DNA of 64,000 bases. It comes from Trichuris trichiura (Eukaryota > Nematoda > Enoplea > Trichinellida > Trichuridae). The stretch's first letter is position 1; the number at the start of each line of letters is the position of its first letter. Location: NCBI GenBank assembly GCA_037903355.1, contig JBAJFE010000053.1:1-64000 (forward strand), given 5' to 3'. Positions 11,230-25,616 of the stretch are shown piece after piece. A model generated the notes under the pieces. That model was not told the DNA's origin, made no database searches, and saw only the letters and a program-made list of their open reading frames with translations. Made by a program: the position numbers and the translations under genes.

Positions 11230-12108
11230 CTATGAAGTACTAACTCGAGGTAACGTACTGCCCATTAAGCGTTTTTCAGAGGAGCCGTATACGACAGTAT
11301 TTTCTTCTAGGATTTCACTAGTTTGTAACGTAATCTGAGTTCCAATTGTACACCGCTTCGTCAGCTCAACATCTGGACCAACAACAGCTGCAAAAGAAAA
11401 CTTGTATACTTACGCAGAGTAACAAAGATGGTAAATTTAAGTAACGTTGCATATGTAGACAGGAAAACTGACAGTTTTAACAAAACATAAACACTAACAG
11501 TAATATGCTGCTGTTACATCTAAGAAAGATGAACGCAATAATCAAAATGGAGATGCTTTGTCGAAAATGAGTGAATCTTATTTACCACATGTAGAACTAA
11601 AATACCTTCCTAATGGAAACACAGCGCCCAAGGAAACGTTTCCTGTAACAGCTTACCTCGCGCGCGGATAACGTTGAAATTGCCAACCTTGAGGGCTTCA
11701 CAGCCTAAAAGCAACGGAATAATAGGCTTATGTTTAAAAATTCAAACTCCGGAAACAAAAAGACAAAATGCTTTGGACAAAAGCTGTTGCCGCCTTTGTA
11801 CGATGTAGAATTGTTTAGCACGACATCAAATAAACTTCGAACGGTACTTACAGCATCCAATTTCAAATATATTCCGATTTCCAATGGACATCGTCGCATC
11901 TCGTCTTTTATTGACGATGCAAGCGAATTCTTCTATGACATTGTCTTTGCCAATGACTATTGGACCGCCAAGCGCTAATATCTTTGCGAAAGACTGAACA
12001 ACCGTTCCGGGTCCTACGCTCAGCACACAAATGAGGAAAAATGAACGTGGTTTGAACAACGAAAAGCTTACCTATAGTTACGGAACCCTGTATTTCAACA
12101 TTTGACAT
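11230..12108 (-). CDS. Dynactin subunit 6 (p27), left-handed beta-helix protein
   Basis: Exons (minus): 12072-12108 (or from an acceptor after 12136), 11852-12013, 11657-11704 and 11230-11387. All phases join, giving 134 residues from the ATG at 12108. The protein shows the hexapeptide turns of a left-handed beta-helix: VTIGPGTVV, PIVIGKDNVIEE, a GNRNIFEIGC turn, then KVGNFNVIRA and ILEENTVVYG near the end. These match dynactin p27 position by position. In dynactin, p27 pairs with p25 at the pointed-end complex, which helps dynein select cargo. The chain is about 50 residues shorter than the human protein; some N-terminal residues are missing. A good acceptor (TTTTGCAG) ends at 12137, so either an upstream exon or a trans-spliced leader supplies the 5' end. 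The gene is on the same strand as the F-box and GFAT genes. Confidence 0.85.
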
Positions 12109-12136
12109 GATAACATGATTGACCTCCGAAGTTGAT

Positions 12137-13678
12137 CTGCAAAATTTCACAGCATGAAACAATCTTGACAAAAAGTGCGGGAAAGATAGAAAACGCACTC
12201 TGCTGTAACGGGATCCATGGCATTGAGTCAGGCGGGAAGATGGAACAGACGCAATGGACTAAATGCGAAGCTGGCAAAACGCAAGAACTGTGGCTGCCTA
12301 TCTGCTGGCTAAAATTGGCAGCTAAATGAGAAAAAAAAGAGCAGCTAATTTGTCAGCAGTCCTAACAAACTGGAGTTGTCCGCTTAAAGTCCACCTAACC
12401 ATTGGGATGACGTCATAAGCTACTGTAATAAATTGCAATGATGCATTGATACTCAAGACCACCGACTTTACGTACTACTTTGTCCAACGAGATTGAACTG
12501 GACTCAGCCGCCTACAAGAATAGCCAAACAGCGGGTCAAATTTAATTCACTATTTTTTTAAAAAATCCTTTTACTTAAAGGACAAGCAGTGATTAGAGGA
12601 AAAATGGTTTGCGCAATTTCGGAAAAGCTAAGCTTCCGAACAAAAATTCCTTTTGTTTCGGATAAAATCAAAACTTTTGGAGCTTTCAAACTACGCTAAT
12701 CAAAGGGAATCGGATTATAAAGTATCAAAAAAATCAGCATAATAAACTGCTAGCGAAAACTTGACAATACTAAAGCAAAACTTAGCAGACATTCATGCAG
12801 GTAATTATTTTAAAATTTATTATCTAAATTTTCGTCAAACTTTGGATCTTGTTTTCTAGGCGCCCCACGGTCATACTGTAAGTTTGCGGGCTATCTAGTA
12901 CTGCCTTTATCTTAGCTTAAGTCTAAGCGTAAAAGTTATGTCTTGGATTAAACTTGGGTAAGGGCAAAACAGGGTGACTAATATGCTCTCCAGTAAAGAC
13001 GCAACGAAATAAGAACGCGCTTGCCGGAAAGTAACCTGCATTTCTCATACGATGGGGCGGCTAAAAGACAAGATCGCAAACTTGTACTGAAAATGAAGCT
13101 CTTTTTACGGGCTTGCAAAATTTTGTAATTTCGCATTGAAGTGAGATCTGCAAGGAATTCTAAACGCTAAACGAAATGAGAGGAGCTTTCAAGAACCTTC
13201 TGTTCCTAACAGCAGCTTCCCAAAGCTTCGCTTATTTCAATAAAATTCTTAAAATTACTTGAAAGTTGCAATTCCTGGTATAGTTACGAGATTCGTTAAT
13301 GTCGTCGCTTTATACCTGCCGTAAGAAAATGTTACCTAATTATCTTTAAATCACACAGTATACGTGAAAGAACCCGCGTTTCTTGGCTGATGTTACTATG
13401 TTCCAGTAAAATACCGCACCGTTAGATTGCTCATCACGTTTCATCGATGATGCAGTAGCGCGCGAGAAGCCAGACCGACGCGCTGCCGCGGAATGCAGGT
13501 TCATGTCATACTATTAAATTTAAAGATAATCAGGTACCACTTGCTTCGTAAAGAATTATTTCTACAGCGCAATCAGCAAAGCATTTTCGCTCACACATTT
13601 ATTGCCGCAAAAACACAACTAAAACACGCGTTCGGTTTCGATCAGGCGCACTAGGTAAAATAATGCGTTCTTTCCCAT
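12137..13678. other. Intergenic; contains a dispersed-repeat motif
   Basis: No protein-coding exon recognised. At 13033-13055 is an AACCTGCAtttctcATACG motif also found at about 23663 and 60264, and a partial inverted copy lies near 13493. This suggests an old interspersed repeat. The 5' exon of DCTN6 could lie at the low-numbered end. Confidence 0.4.
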
Positions 13679-14149
13679 TCAAATTATCACCTGCACTTTG
13701 GTGAAGGGAAGATATTTTTGAAAAGTTGAAGCCAGCGGTTGGGTGGCGGCGTCCAGTTTTATAAGCTTCAATTTGTTGTAAATTCGAACTTGACGTAGCG
13801 ACTGGCAGATGACATCCAAAATATCATCGTCAAAGCGTAGTCTTGTGCACGGAAAAATGCGAAGGTTCCATTCGACCGCGTTGATCGCTTTACCAATGCC
13901 AATGGAAAGGCACGACGGGCACAGTTGGAAAACCGACGACATCGGTGTACATGACTTCATATGGGTCATCTGGAAGCTGTTAAGGCATGTCAAATTGAGG
14001 AAATACTTTTCCGCCGCTTTTTCCCAGCCGGTACACACCAACGCGCAAAAGTAGATGTCGCCATAGCAGAGATTGTTAAAAATTGTTGCCATTATCTTCT
14101 CGTCCAAATTCTCGTAACCCGTTGGAATGTTGTTAGCAATAACGGTCAT
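13679..14149 (-). CDS. F-box protein, uncharacterised
   Basis: A 156-residue frame starts with ATG at 14149. Residues about 13-50 (with IMATIFNNL, ALVCTGW and KYFLNL) have the hydrophobic spacing of an F-box, the Skp1-binding motif that links substrates to SCF ubiquitin ligases. The rest is a Cys/Leu-containing region without a clear substrate-binding repeat. The frame ends a few codons after a possible splice donor (GTGCAG then gtgata), so further exons may exist and the true C-terminus may differ. It lies 314 nt downstream of the GFAT stop on the same strand. The substrate is unknown. Confidence 0.6.
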   Translation of the reverse strand: MTVIANNIPTGYENLDEKIMATIFNNLCYGDIYFCALVCTGWEKAAEKYFLNLTCLNSFQMTHMKSCTPMSSVFQLCPSCLSIGIGKAINAVEWNLRIFPCTRLRFDDDILDVICQSLRQVRIYNKLKLIKLDAATQPLASTFQKYLPFTKVQVII

Positions 14150-14463
14150 GATGGGATGAACCGCCGATACGCCTGCGTTGATCTACCTTAACGACGACGG
14201 ATAAAAGGAAAAGGTCAAAATCGAACACTCAATATTTGAACAGATGTTAACATGCGACATAAACCTTCCAACTGACGTTGCAAATTTATTTAATTCTTCT
14301 TCTCCCGTTGACAAAGGCAAAAAAATAAGCCAATCACATTTTTGGCCATTCACTTTGGCAATTTGTTTAAAGAATTGAAACCCAAAGGGAAAAAACTCAA
14401 AAAAAGAAAAACAGAAACAAAACTGACGGCAGACGCTTGCCGCTACTCTCCTCTAGTTGACGC

Positions 14464-18115
<3,652 letters not shown>

Positions 18116-19109
18116 TGCGAAGACAACTCGCGGAACTTAGAAAACGCCAACCGCGTCTCCGGCGACTTGCCAAGCAAATAGATAAGCGCCCACTATCACT
18201 ACAGTGACCAAACGTTGAGCGTACCTGCTTATTACAGTACAACGAACATTTGACGTGTCGATCTGACGTTTGTCGATTAAACGGCAAAACTACATTTCAC
18301 GTTTTAATGCGCAATATACAGAAGCACATTTAATCAGATTTAGGGCATAAAAAAAGTACGCCACGGAAGCATAGCTTTCGGAAAAACTTCTCTTCTCGTC
18401 AGCGTCAGCGCGGAGTGATTCCGAATTGATGCGTAGAGGTAAAAATATTCAGGTAAAAGTTGCACAAATTTAAATTGCATTTATAATGTTCAAACCAAGT
18501 TTAAGCATAGCTTTCTTTGCCAGCCGCAATTTGAGGAATGCAGGTTCATTCGCTGAGAAGTGCTAGCAAGCCTGTTCTGCTTTTACGTAAAGCTATGCCG
18601 GCGATACAAGGCTTACTTTTGGGCTTAGGCCTACTTAAGGGTTAAACAGGATAACCGTCAACAAAGAAACTCCGATAGCCTATAAATGCCTTACTGTATA
18701 TATGCCGACTATCCTGTTCCGCCCTTGTCTATTCCTCAGGCTAAACGCAGGGCTTATAAGTCGGCTATTTTTAAGCGAGGACGGGACGAGATGAGCAGCA
18801 ACTTTTGGGAAAGAAAAGTGCATCACATGAAGTAGAGCAGGTTAGGTAGACAATGTGTAAAATGAGGTACAATTTTGAACGCGCTTTTACTGACAAAAAA
18901 TACCGTCTTCAAAATGTACAGAATGAGAAAGCCCACCCCTTAAGCTTCCAATTTTCTGTTGATAGTCCATAAAACAATATGTAAATGATGTGCAAGTACA
19001 ATAATGAATTCGCTTTGATGCGAACGGAGAACAATCGGAGATGAAGCCGTTGTTCCAGCTCAGCCAATTCTTGTTGGTCATCTGCTCTGCTTTGTTAAGG
19101 CCAAATAGC
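18116..19109. other. Intergenic; degenerate repeat sequence
   Basis: No gene recognised. Around 18530-18780 the sequence has many TTAGGCCTA-like and AAGGCTTA-like words and an inverted partial copy of the AACCTGCATT motif. This resembles stretches near 12900-13060 and 60100-60290. I infer an interspersed repeat. Confidence 0.35.
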
Positions 19110-20543
19110 ATACTGTTAGTGGTTTTTGTAGATAAATCGCAGAACCTTTGCTACCTTTCTAGCCCGTCTCCCTAATGGCAAGCAGTTGGTTAAAAACTTT
19201 GTAGAATGCGTGGACTTTAAAAACTTTCGCTACTGCTTTTACGAGAACACTATTGTTGCTGCAGAGGCTGTCACTGTCAGAAGAATATGCTGCAGCAACG
19301 AATATTGAAACGCCTGCTTTTGAATTGCTGGAAAAAACTTGTAGCGCAAAGTTTAGCATAATTTCTGCTTTGGAAAGCGGCAGCTGAGCTGCGGAGTACG
19401 AATTACACGTTGCGAAAAGCACTTTCCAGTTTAAAAAATATTGAACCTGCTTATCAACTACAGTACAGGTTTTCACTTTCTTGCGTCCGGGAGGCTTTCT
19501 GATGTTCAAGCCAGAGACATCCTGCGAATTCATAAAATCAGATAGCTTATCCGATGTTGCCGCCGTGAAAAGAGCAACTGGAATGCAAGCATTATGTAGT
19601 TCTTCCGAACGTACGCGTCGTACGCTTTTTTCGACCGAATAAAATTTAAATTTACCTTCCGTTGTAGTGCTTACCAGGACCAAAGCATTCATGGATGAAA
19701 TAGAAAAGTCAAATTGGAGCACATCCGAGCCAATAGAACCTTCCATTTATCTTCCCACGGACGAGGATATTGTCACGCTTGAGGACCTCGTATCGGACAA
19801 ACCAATTGTGCTGATGGTAAAGAAGAGTTAGCATTTTTGTTACGACAACCCTTCTTGGGCCCAACCTAGTTTATCAAAACAGCAGATTATTTAATTTACT
19901 GAAAAATGCTTAAAACGCTTTTTAACATGTTGATGCTTTGTTGTAGCGTTTTTCAAGAACTAGTTGGTGAAAAACATTCAGAATTTTGTGACGAGCTTAA
20001 GACTATCAGCTGCCTATTTTCCCGTCATTGTTCTGGTAGTCTCTTCCGCCCTTTTGTTGTCAGCTGAGTTATCAAATGGTTTCGCGCATTTTTTTCTTCA
20101 AATAGAACAAACTTTTTAAAGATGCAAGCTTCATCATTATAAGGAATGAACTATTCTTGTAGGCCTATATATTGGTTAGCACTCCTTAATTGACCTGATA
20201 AGTAAAGTAAGAATGGTCAAAAACTTCGGCTGCAGCAAATCAATTAGTTAATGTTTGTAGCGATGCTTTTTGCACGTTTGACCAATGCGGCTATTGTTTG
20301 CAGGACATTGGCATTGTATCTCTTAGTTCATCCGAGTCGGATGCCTCATCGAACTCTGACGACGACAAAATTCCGGCGGACAATTCCGACGAACCGCCAA
20401 GAAAAATCGCTGAGTTGAGGGAAGAATCGAAAAATGCCGCGGAAGTTCTCGAACCATTCAAAGTCGTAAAAGGTGATAAGAATGGGAAGACGAAAATGAG
20501 ATTGCACCGCTCAAAACTAACAACATCGACCAAACGGCTGTAG
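19110..20543 (+). pseudogene. Anamorsin (CIAPIN1)-like remnant or unresolved gene
   Basis: Plus-strand segments follow, in order, the N-terminal methyltransferase-like domain of anamorsin: VVFVDKSQN near 19120, AKFSIISALESGS near 19350-19390, FTFLRPGGFLMF near 19474-19510, and an acidic LPTDEDIVTLEDL near 19750-19790. Stop codons interrupt the chain (after ESGS and after LFSTE), and I found no introns that remove them. The cysteine-rich Fe-S motifs that define anamorsin's C-terminus are not visible. After a donor at 19805, a phase-matching acceptor at 20304 leads to an acidic/basic exon (20305-20543) followed by an AATAAA, so part of the locus may still be transcribed. A 195-codon frame on the opposite strand (19159-19746) is unrecognised. 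Low confidence. Confidence 0.25.
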
Positions 20544-21704
20544 CCGTTAACAATACGGTCGCGTGTATATTAACGCGGAAAGAATTTGCAATCGATTCAA
20601 TAAAAAAAGGCTGACATTCAAAACGAATTTGTAAAATGATGTTCAGGTATTAGTTATACAAGACGCTAGTCGCCAATGGCTATTAGCTCGAATTATCCGC
20701 TCAAGAAACAATTATTCTCTCCTGTTATTTGTTGAACAGACTTATCCGGTGGTATACTGATGGTGGGATACGAAAGGGCTGAAAGTATGATATTTTCATT
20801 TTCCAAAGGAGCAAATGCTGTCTTCAAGTTTGAGAAGCAGTTGATTTAAAAACTAAAATTGCATAATGAAGAAAAGCTACGCGGCATATCTGTTATTCAT
20901 ACAGTTAAAAATTAAGGCGGTTTGTACCGCGTCAGCTTTCCTTTATCTTCCAATTTTATTGTTTACTTCCTTAAAGAGTTTAACATAAGAAACGAAATGT
21001 TAAAAATGTCGGAAAGCGCTACAAATTCATTCCCGCCACACTAACGTTCACTTAGCGCGACGTACATGTTCGATTACGTCTTGCCGGGCTCGGAGGGGCC
21101 GTTGAACATGAGCATCACAAAAGGTCAACGGTAGAACAGCGGGCACGAATAAATAAACGCCTCATAAAGCTTATACGCGTTACAACTTGCTACGAACGAA
21201 ACGATCGCTAACTTACGGTTTTAAAAATTGAATAAAGTCGCTCTTCCAACTTTTCTTTGCACGAGACGTTGCTGGACAGACGAATCATTGTCGCCGAGTG
21301 GTCTGGCTGTCCAAGCTCGGTCTAACTTAAAAAATAAAAAAAACATGTCGTATGCAGCAACGCTAATAAAGGTGCGGAATGAATAATAAAGTTTTTCCTT
21401 TATTAGTACAACCTATAAATTCACGAATATCTTTCGGCAGGAAATTTTTACAATAGAGTTCACTCAAGCTGTCAATGATGAATAACGCGTAGTTCATTGC
21501 GGGCTGAAGATCCTTTAGTTAAGGCAACGGTTTTATAGGAAATGGAAACTTTAAAAAAAATTCAAAAAATTGAAAGTAGAATTCACTGAGCAAGTTTTAA
21601 GTGATTTTGCTTCGGGTCAATGGTTGTACAACTTTAAAATTGTAACTTGACGGCAATGACAATGAGCACATAGAAGTATTAGGGTATACCGGTAATAATC
21701 GGCC
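20544..21704. other. Intergenic, with one exon-like segment on the minus strand
   Basis: Minus-strand 21217-21321 is 105 nt, open, and flanked by a good acceptor (AAGTTAG) and donor (GTAAGT), with phase 0 at both ends. About 40 nt downstream a second open stretch starts at an acceptor and reads LYEAFIYS. Further on, a frame contains GPSEPGKT, which resembles a P-loop, but it ends at once in a stop. I cannot assemble or identify a protein. Confidence 0.2.
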
Positions 21705-22181
21705 ATGCGACCGCTTTGTTTAGCTATTTGCTTGAGCATATTGATTTCCGAAAGCGGAAGCTTTGAGGTGTTGCAGGGAAAAAATTGCAGCTGCGAAAAA
21801 GAGTGCATTTGCTGTTGGCATTGCGTAGACGGCGACTGTAAAGACTTCAAAAAAATGTCATGCAAAGCGTCGGTGCCGGCTGGAGAATTAGCATTTTGCT
21901 ACAAAGAATACAGCGACAAAGAACAGCACATATCAACCCGCGTACGGTACGGTTGCTCGGAAAACGTTGTCATTCCGCTAACCAAATCTAAACGAACACA
22001 ATTAGTCCTATACGAATATATTAACGCGAGCGGGAAAAAAACTTTACATGCTAAAAAGCAAATATTCTGCCACGATAGGCATTATTGCAACGAGGTGGCC
22101 GACTCTTCGATGTCTTCAACCATATTTAAGAGAACGTTGCCCCATATTGCTACCGCGTTGTTCGCCTACATTCTTATGTAG
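21705..22181 (+). CDS. Small Cys-rich GPI-anchored protein, Ly6/three-finger-like
   Basis: This single-exon frame of 158 residues starts with ATG at 21705. Residues 1-20 form a signal peptide (hydrophobic LCLAICLSILI). A run of closely spaced cysteines (residues about 28-52) is followed by more cysteines. The fold appears to close with a C-six residues-CN ending near residue 129, as in Ly6/uPAR proteins. The last about 18 residues are hydrophobic after a small-residue stretch, as in a GPI-anchor signal. An AATAAA lies about 40 nt past the stop. Ly6-like proteins act at the cell surface, often modulating receptors. The exact disulphide pattern is unusual in its N-terminal CxCxxxCxCCxxC cluster, so the family call is tentative and no function is claimed. 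Confidence 0.6.
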   Translation: MRPLCLAICLSILISESGSFEVLQGKNCSCEKECICCWHCVDGDCKDFKKMSCKASVPAGELAFCYKEYSDKEQHISTRVRYGCSENVVIPLTKSKRTQLVLYEYINASGKKTLHAKKQIFCHDRHYCNEVADSSMSSTIFKRTLPHIATALFAYILM

Positions 22182-22218
22182 TTTCGTTGGTTTAACATTC
22201 TGCCGCCACTTCGCTGTT

Positions 22219-22224
22219 AATAAA
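22219..22224 (+). terminator. Poly(A) signal of the Ly6-like gene
   Basis: A canonical AATAAA lies 38 nt after the stop codon at 22181. It is close to the end of the convergent torsin gene (stop at 22281). Confidence 0.5.
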
Positions 22225-22280
22225 ACCAAATGGAACTTCATTATTTGCATATTTGTCAGCTGCCGCCAATAGACGAGCGA

Positions 22281-23939
22281 CTAGAACTCCGCGTGTTGAA
22301 GAAAGTTACTGTCCGCTCGTTCTTCCATGTACAAGCCGACTTTTTGCCAAATATGTTTGCAACCGGTCGACGAGTAGAGGCCGACATCTTTTGGAAAATA
22401 GCTCAGCTGATCGGCAATTTCATTCAACATTGTTTTATCAATTCTGCCGGTCCAACCTCTGTTTAAAAGTTCATCTCGTATGCACAACTTGACGTGATCA
22501 CGTTCAAGCGGTAGAAACGGAACAAAGTGATCAATGAGCGATCGAGAAATCAGATGACTGTATTGGAGGCCGCCTGAAAGATTTAAAATGTAAATAACTA
22601 GTTCAAATACTGATCTGTATCTACGGCTAACCTTTTTCGTTAAATACACTTTCCACGATGGCTTTTTCGATTTCGTGCAAGGATATGTCTTCTCTTCGTC
22701 TGCCTTGCTTCCAGGCTTCGTAGGTCGATTTTGCAATCTCGCTACCGGCAGTGTTGCTTAAAAAAAAAGAAATTCCATTCGCTATGTCTTATATCGAAAA
22801 AAAGCATCCTGATACAACACCTCCAAAAGGTTAACCAGTACAGCTCGGCATTACGGTAGCGCGTATACGCGGGATACTACCGTAGGATGTATCAGAACGC
22901 AGGTGCAATCCGTGTGAATTTAAGTGGCTGTTGTTTATTGACCTCTCTAGTCCCGGTAAGCTGGGCATGCGTAAGCTTAAGCTACAGTACTTCAAATTTA
23001 ACACGACTTGCACCATATTCGAACCAAAAATACCCAGAAAAAAAGAGGGTGGAACAATAGGCGGCAAAGAGGTAACCTGAAAATCTTTACTGTATACGGT
23101 AGGATGACATTTTTCTCCTGGATGCTTACGGATAATGCATGAGACCCAAACAAGGGTTTGGCTGCACCCTTTCCTTCTCATGCTTACTGAAACCAACGAC
23201 TTTTGGCTCCAAACCCGGATTCAAAAAGAACAATTGAGCCACTGTATACAGTAAAGATGTTCAGGTTCTTACGTCACCGCCGCTTATCAAAAAACGCTAT
23301 TTTCTCACTTTTCTTTTGATAAGAACGTTCATCCGGCTAAATTAAAAATTCTAGTGTTCGTACAAGGTTAAAACGTATCGCCTAATGGAATAGTGCAGTA
23401 CATTCCGGTAGACAGCTAGTATTTGACTATTCTTGTTACATCGCTCAATTTTAGCACATTGTCGACGTTTTGCTGTTGTTTTGAACCAACTCTGATGGAT
23501 TTTAAAAATTTGAACTTACGCCCTCGAGCTTAGGCTTTTTTCTGTTAATTCTACAAAATGCTCACCATTTTTACTTAGTTTTTACGCATTCAGCTTAAAC
23601 TGGCTTTGTTTTTACATTTGTTAATAAAGGCAGAAGAGGATGGGCCCAAACTTGCCAGACAAGAACCTGCATTCTTCATACGGTAAGACAAACTCAATCT
23701 GCAACTTAAATCTTTCTTGGCATTCACTGGGCGCTCTGAGATTGGCAAGTCCCACAGTTTTGTTTTTTTTTGGTTTATTCTATTTTTCTATTTGCATATT
23801 TTTACTTTTCTTTTCATCAGTTTTCATTATTACACCTGTTTTGTTCATCTATTCTTTGTTCTTTCGCCACTGAAGCTTTTAACTCCAACAGTTTCTTTAA
23901 AATTTCGCTTATCACACACACAGTAACGCTACGTTAATA

Positions 23940-24014
<75 letters not shown>

Positions 24015-24052
24015 TAACATATCAGCAGGTCGACCTCGGCAACTTTGAAATC

Positions 24053-24118
<66 letters not shown>

Positions 24119-25089
24119 CACTGTTGCTGATGCGCTGAAGGTGAGAATAGCCCAAAGCTTCACCGTACATTTTCTCTATTTACGAACATTATGGAGCATT
24201 TACATTCCTAAGCAGCTTAAAAAAGGAAATAAGGGAAAAAATTAGAAAAATCCATACAAGCATTTTCGTACCTGAGAAAAACGAATACGCAATCGCGGAA
24301 GTCGACGCGATCAACGTCTTCTCTGTATTCCATAAATGTTTTGATGCCGTCAAGAACACCGGCGGGCATCAGCTCGACCTCGTCAAAAATGAACAACGAT
24401 CGACCGCATATGGACGCATTGCCACGAATCCAAGTTTGCAACTGCACCTAACGGAACGAGGACGATCAAATTAGCGCAACAGTAAAAAGACGAAAAGATG
24501 TAACAACCGTATATTGTCGACTTTTTTGCGGTTCCGGAAAATGGAGGCTTCCAGAAAACTGATGCACGTAACGGCTTTGCAAACCTTTTTTGTACAGATG
24601 GCGAGCAACGAACGAAGTGACGTAGTTCTTCCCGCCTAACCATCATTGAAAGCATGTCAAGCACCCCATTGGTGTTAATCTCTTTTAACTACCGCCCGTC
24701 CATCCATGAAAGGATAGCACCAATGGCTTCTTCTTGTCGGCAACTTTGAAATGCGCAGCCAATGCATTGACAACCGTATTTATAACTAAGTGCTGTCCGT
24801 AGACTCGCTGCTTCAATTCCCGCCTTAATCCTTAAAAAAAGGAGGAAAATGCAAATATTAAAATAGCAAAAGGCTTCTGCCTACCGGGCAAATCAATTTT
24901 GATATATTCATCTTGGCAGCATTCGTAGAAGTAGCAACTAAGCGAAGTGACGCTATTGTACAGGCTGGCAAAATATCCGGGCCGTACAGGCGCCTCGACG
25001 ACGGCGAACCCAACTTGACTAATGCAAATGCCCGTATGGAATAACAAAAATGATGTGACACTATTGATGACCCATTCCGTAATTTGCAT
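22281..25089 (-). CDS. Torsin, ER/nuclear-envelope AAA+ ATPase
   Basis: Exons: 24885-25089, 24693-24830, 24508-24635, 24272-24447, 22632-22756 and 22281-22573. Phases all join, giving 354 residues. A hydrophobic N-terminus precedes YECCQDE. Next come the Walker A motif GWTGGGKN (across an exon junction), the Walker B SLFIFDEVE, the sensor region FLSNTAG, and a C-terminal domain with HFVPFLPLE and a GCK cysteine motif near the end. Torsins lack an arginine finger and need the LAP1/LULL1-type cofactor; they act in the lumen of the ER and nuclear envelope. The Cys near the N-terminal part of the core and the GCK cysteine are the redox pair discussed for OOC-5/TorsinA. Intron 5 is 1.5 kb and holds two repeat structures. 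A splice acceptor sits 6 nt before the ATG, and RNASEH2C ends 100 nt upstream. Confidence 0.95.
23074..23267. mobile_element. 194-bp element with 27-bp terminal inverted repeats
   Basis: The left end (23074-23100) begins AACCTGAAAATCTTTACTGT. The right end (23241-23267), when reverse-complemented, matches it over 27 bp with two differences. There is no coding capacity. The outer AACCTG-A-TCTT-ATACGGT pattern recurs at 13033, 23663 and 60264, suggesting one dispersed family. No target duplication is clear. It lies in torsin intron 5. Confidence 0.55.
23935..24118. repeat. (AAT)n / (ATT)n inverted microsatellite pair
   Basis: About 78 nt of AAT repeat (23935-24013), a 40-nt unique spacer, then about 65 nt of ATT repeat (24054-24118). 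The two arms are complementary and could form a long hairpin. The Asn, Ile and Tyr runs in reading frames here are artefacts of the repeat. The block lies within torsin intron 5. Confidence 0.9.
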
Positions 25090-25095
25090 AATATT

Positions 25096-25097
25096 CT
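25096..25097 (-). promoter_or_regulatory. Probable trans-splice acceptor of torsin
   Basis: On the minus strand a pyrimidine run (TTTTTTTTAG) ends 6 nt before the torsin ATG, with no upstream coding exon. Such a site is expected for spliced-leader addition to a downstream gene of an operon. The upstream RNASEH2C gene ends about 90 nt away. Confidence 0.5.
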
Positions 25098-25189
25098 AAA
25101 AAAAACATGCGTGAGCATTATTTATTGGTCGTAAAAAAGCGAAGAATGCGAGCGCGTTTTTCGCGTAAAGCTGACGTCAGCAAAACCCT

Positions 25190-25528
25190 CTACGAACCGA
25201 AGACTTCGGAAGCCACGTCCAACCATGCTAAGGCTTTTAGCATTTTGGCCGAGTTTGGATCGGAGTCCAAACTCCAAACCGTAAATTGCTCAGCCTCCTT
25301 CAACGCGGTCAATTGGACATTATCCCCTTTGGATGTGTTCTCCGTCACGTAAAGTCGGTATCCCTCCGGTAGACGTGACGTCATTCCATTCAATGGGCGT
25401 CCTCGAAACGTTGCTGTTTCAGTGCCGTCTTCGTGTTGAACGCGAGTGCTGTCAAAATAAGTTTCAACCTGAGCGGGACCATCGTAGGAGATTTTCGCCG
25501 GAATAGAATGCACCTGCGCCTTATCCAT
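25190..25528 (-). CDS. Ribonuclease H2 subunit C
   Basis: This intronless frame of 112 residues starts with ATG at 25528. It aligns along its length with RNase H2C: an N-terminal strand with HSIPAKISYDGPAQVETYF, the FRGRPLNG turn, a YRLYVTEN strand, and a C-terminal FTVWSLDSDP segment. The protein is an accessory subunit that, with subunit B, forms the triple-barrel scaffold for the catalytic A subunit, which removes ribonucleotides from DNA and RNA from hybrids. At 112 residues it is short compared with the human protein (164) but close to the yeast subunit. Torsin starts 100 nt downstream on the same strand, which suggests one operon. Confidence 0.85.
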   Translation of the reverse strand: MDKAQVHSIPAKISYDGPAQVETYFDSTRVQHEDGTETATFRGRPLNGMTSRLPEGYRLYVTENTSKGDNVQLTALKEAEQFTVWSLDSDPNSAKMLKALAWLDVASEVFGS

Positions 25529-25616
25529 TTTCTGTTATGACAAAACGTCAGCAAAACAAACAATGTGACGTCATCGTTCATAGTAAACAACAATTCCACA
25601 AAGATAATTTGAATAG

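Noticed and set aside
19159..19746. A 195-codon minus-strand open frame as a gene.
   Set aside because: It has no recognisable motif, and the opposite strand carries anamorsin-like segments, so it may be a shadow of that locus. Not excluded by expression data, which I do not have.
21080..21140. A P-loop-like GPSEPGKT on the minus strand as evidence for an ATPase gene.
   Set aside because: A stop codon follows immediately and no Walker B or neighbouring conserved sequence is visible.
23912..24245. Poly-Ile, poly-Asn and poly-Tyr frames.
   Set aside because: They are translations of the AAT/ATT microsatellite.
24036..24752. A 16-bp identity between the spacer of the AAT/ATT hairpin (24036-24051) and torsin exon 2 (24737-24752), suggesting copied filler DNA.
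   Set aside because: In a 64-kb window roughly one 16-bp match between two places is expected by chance, so proximity alone is weak evidence.
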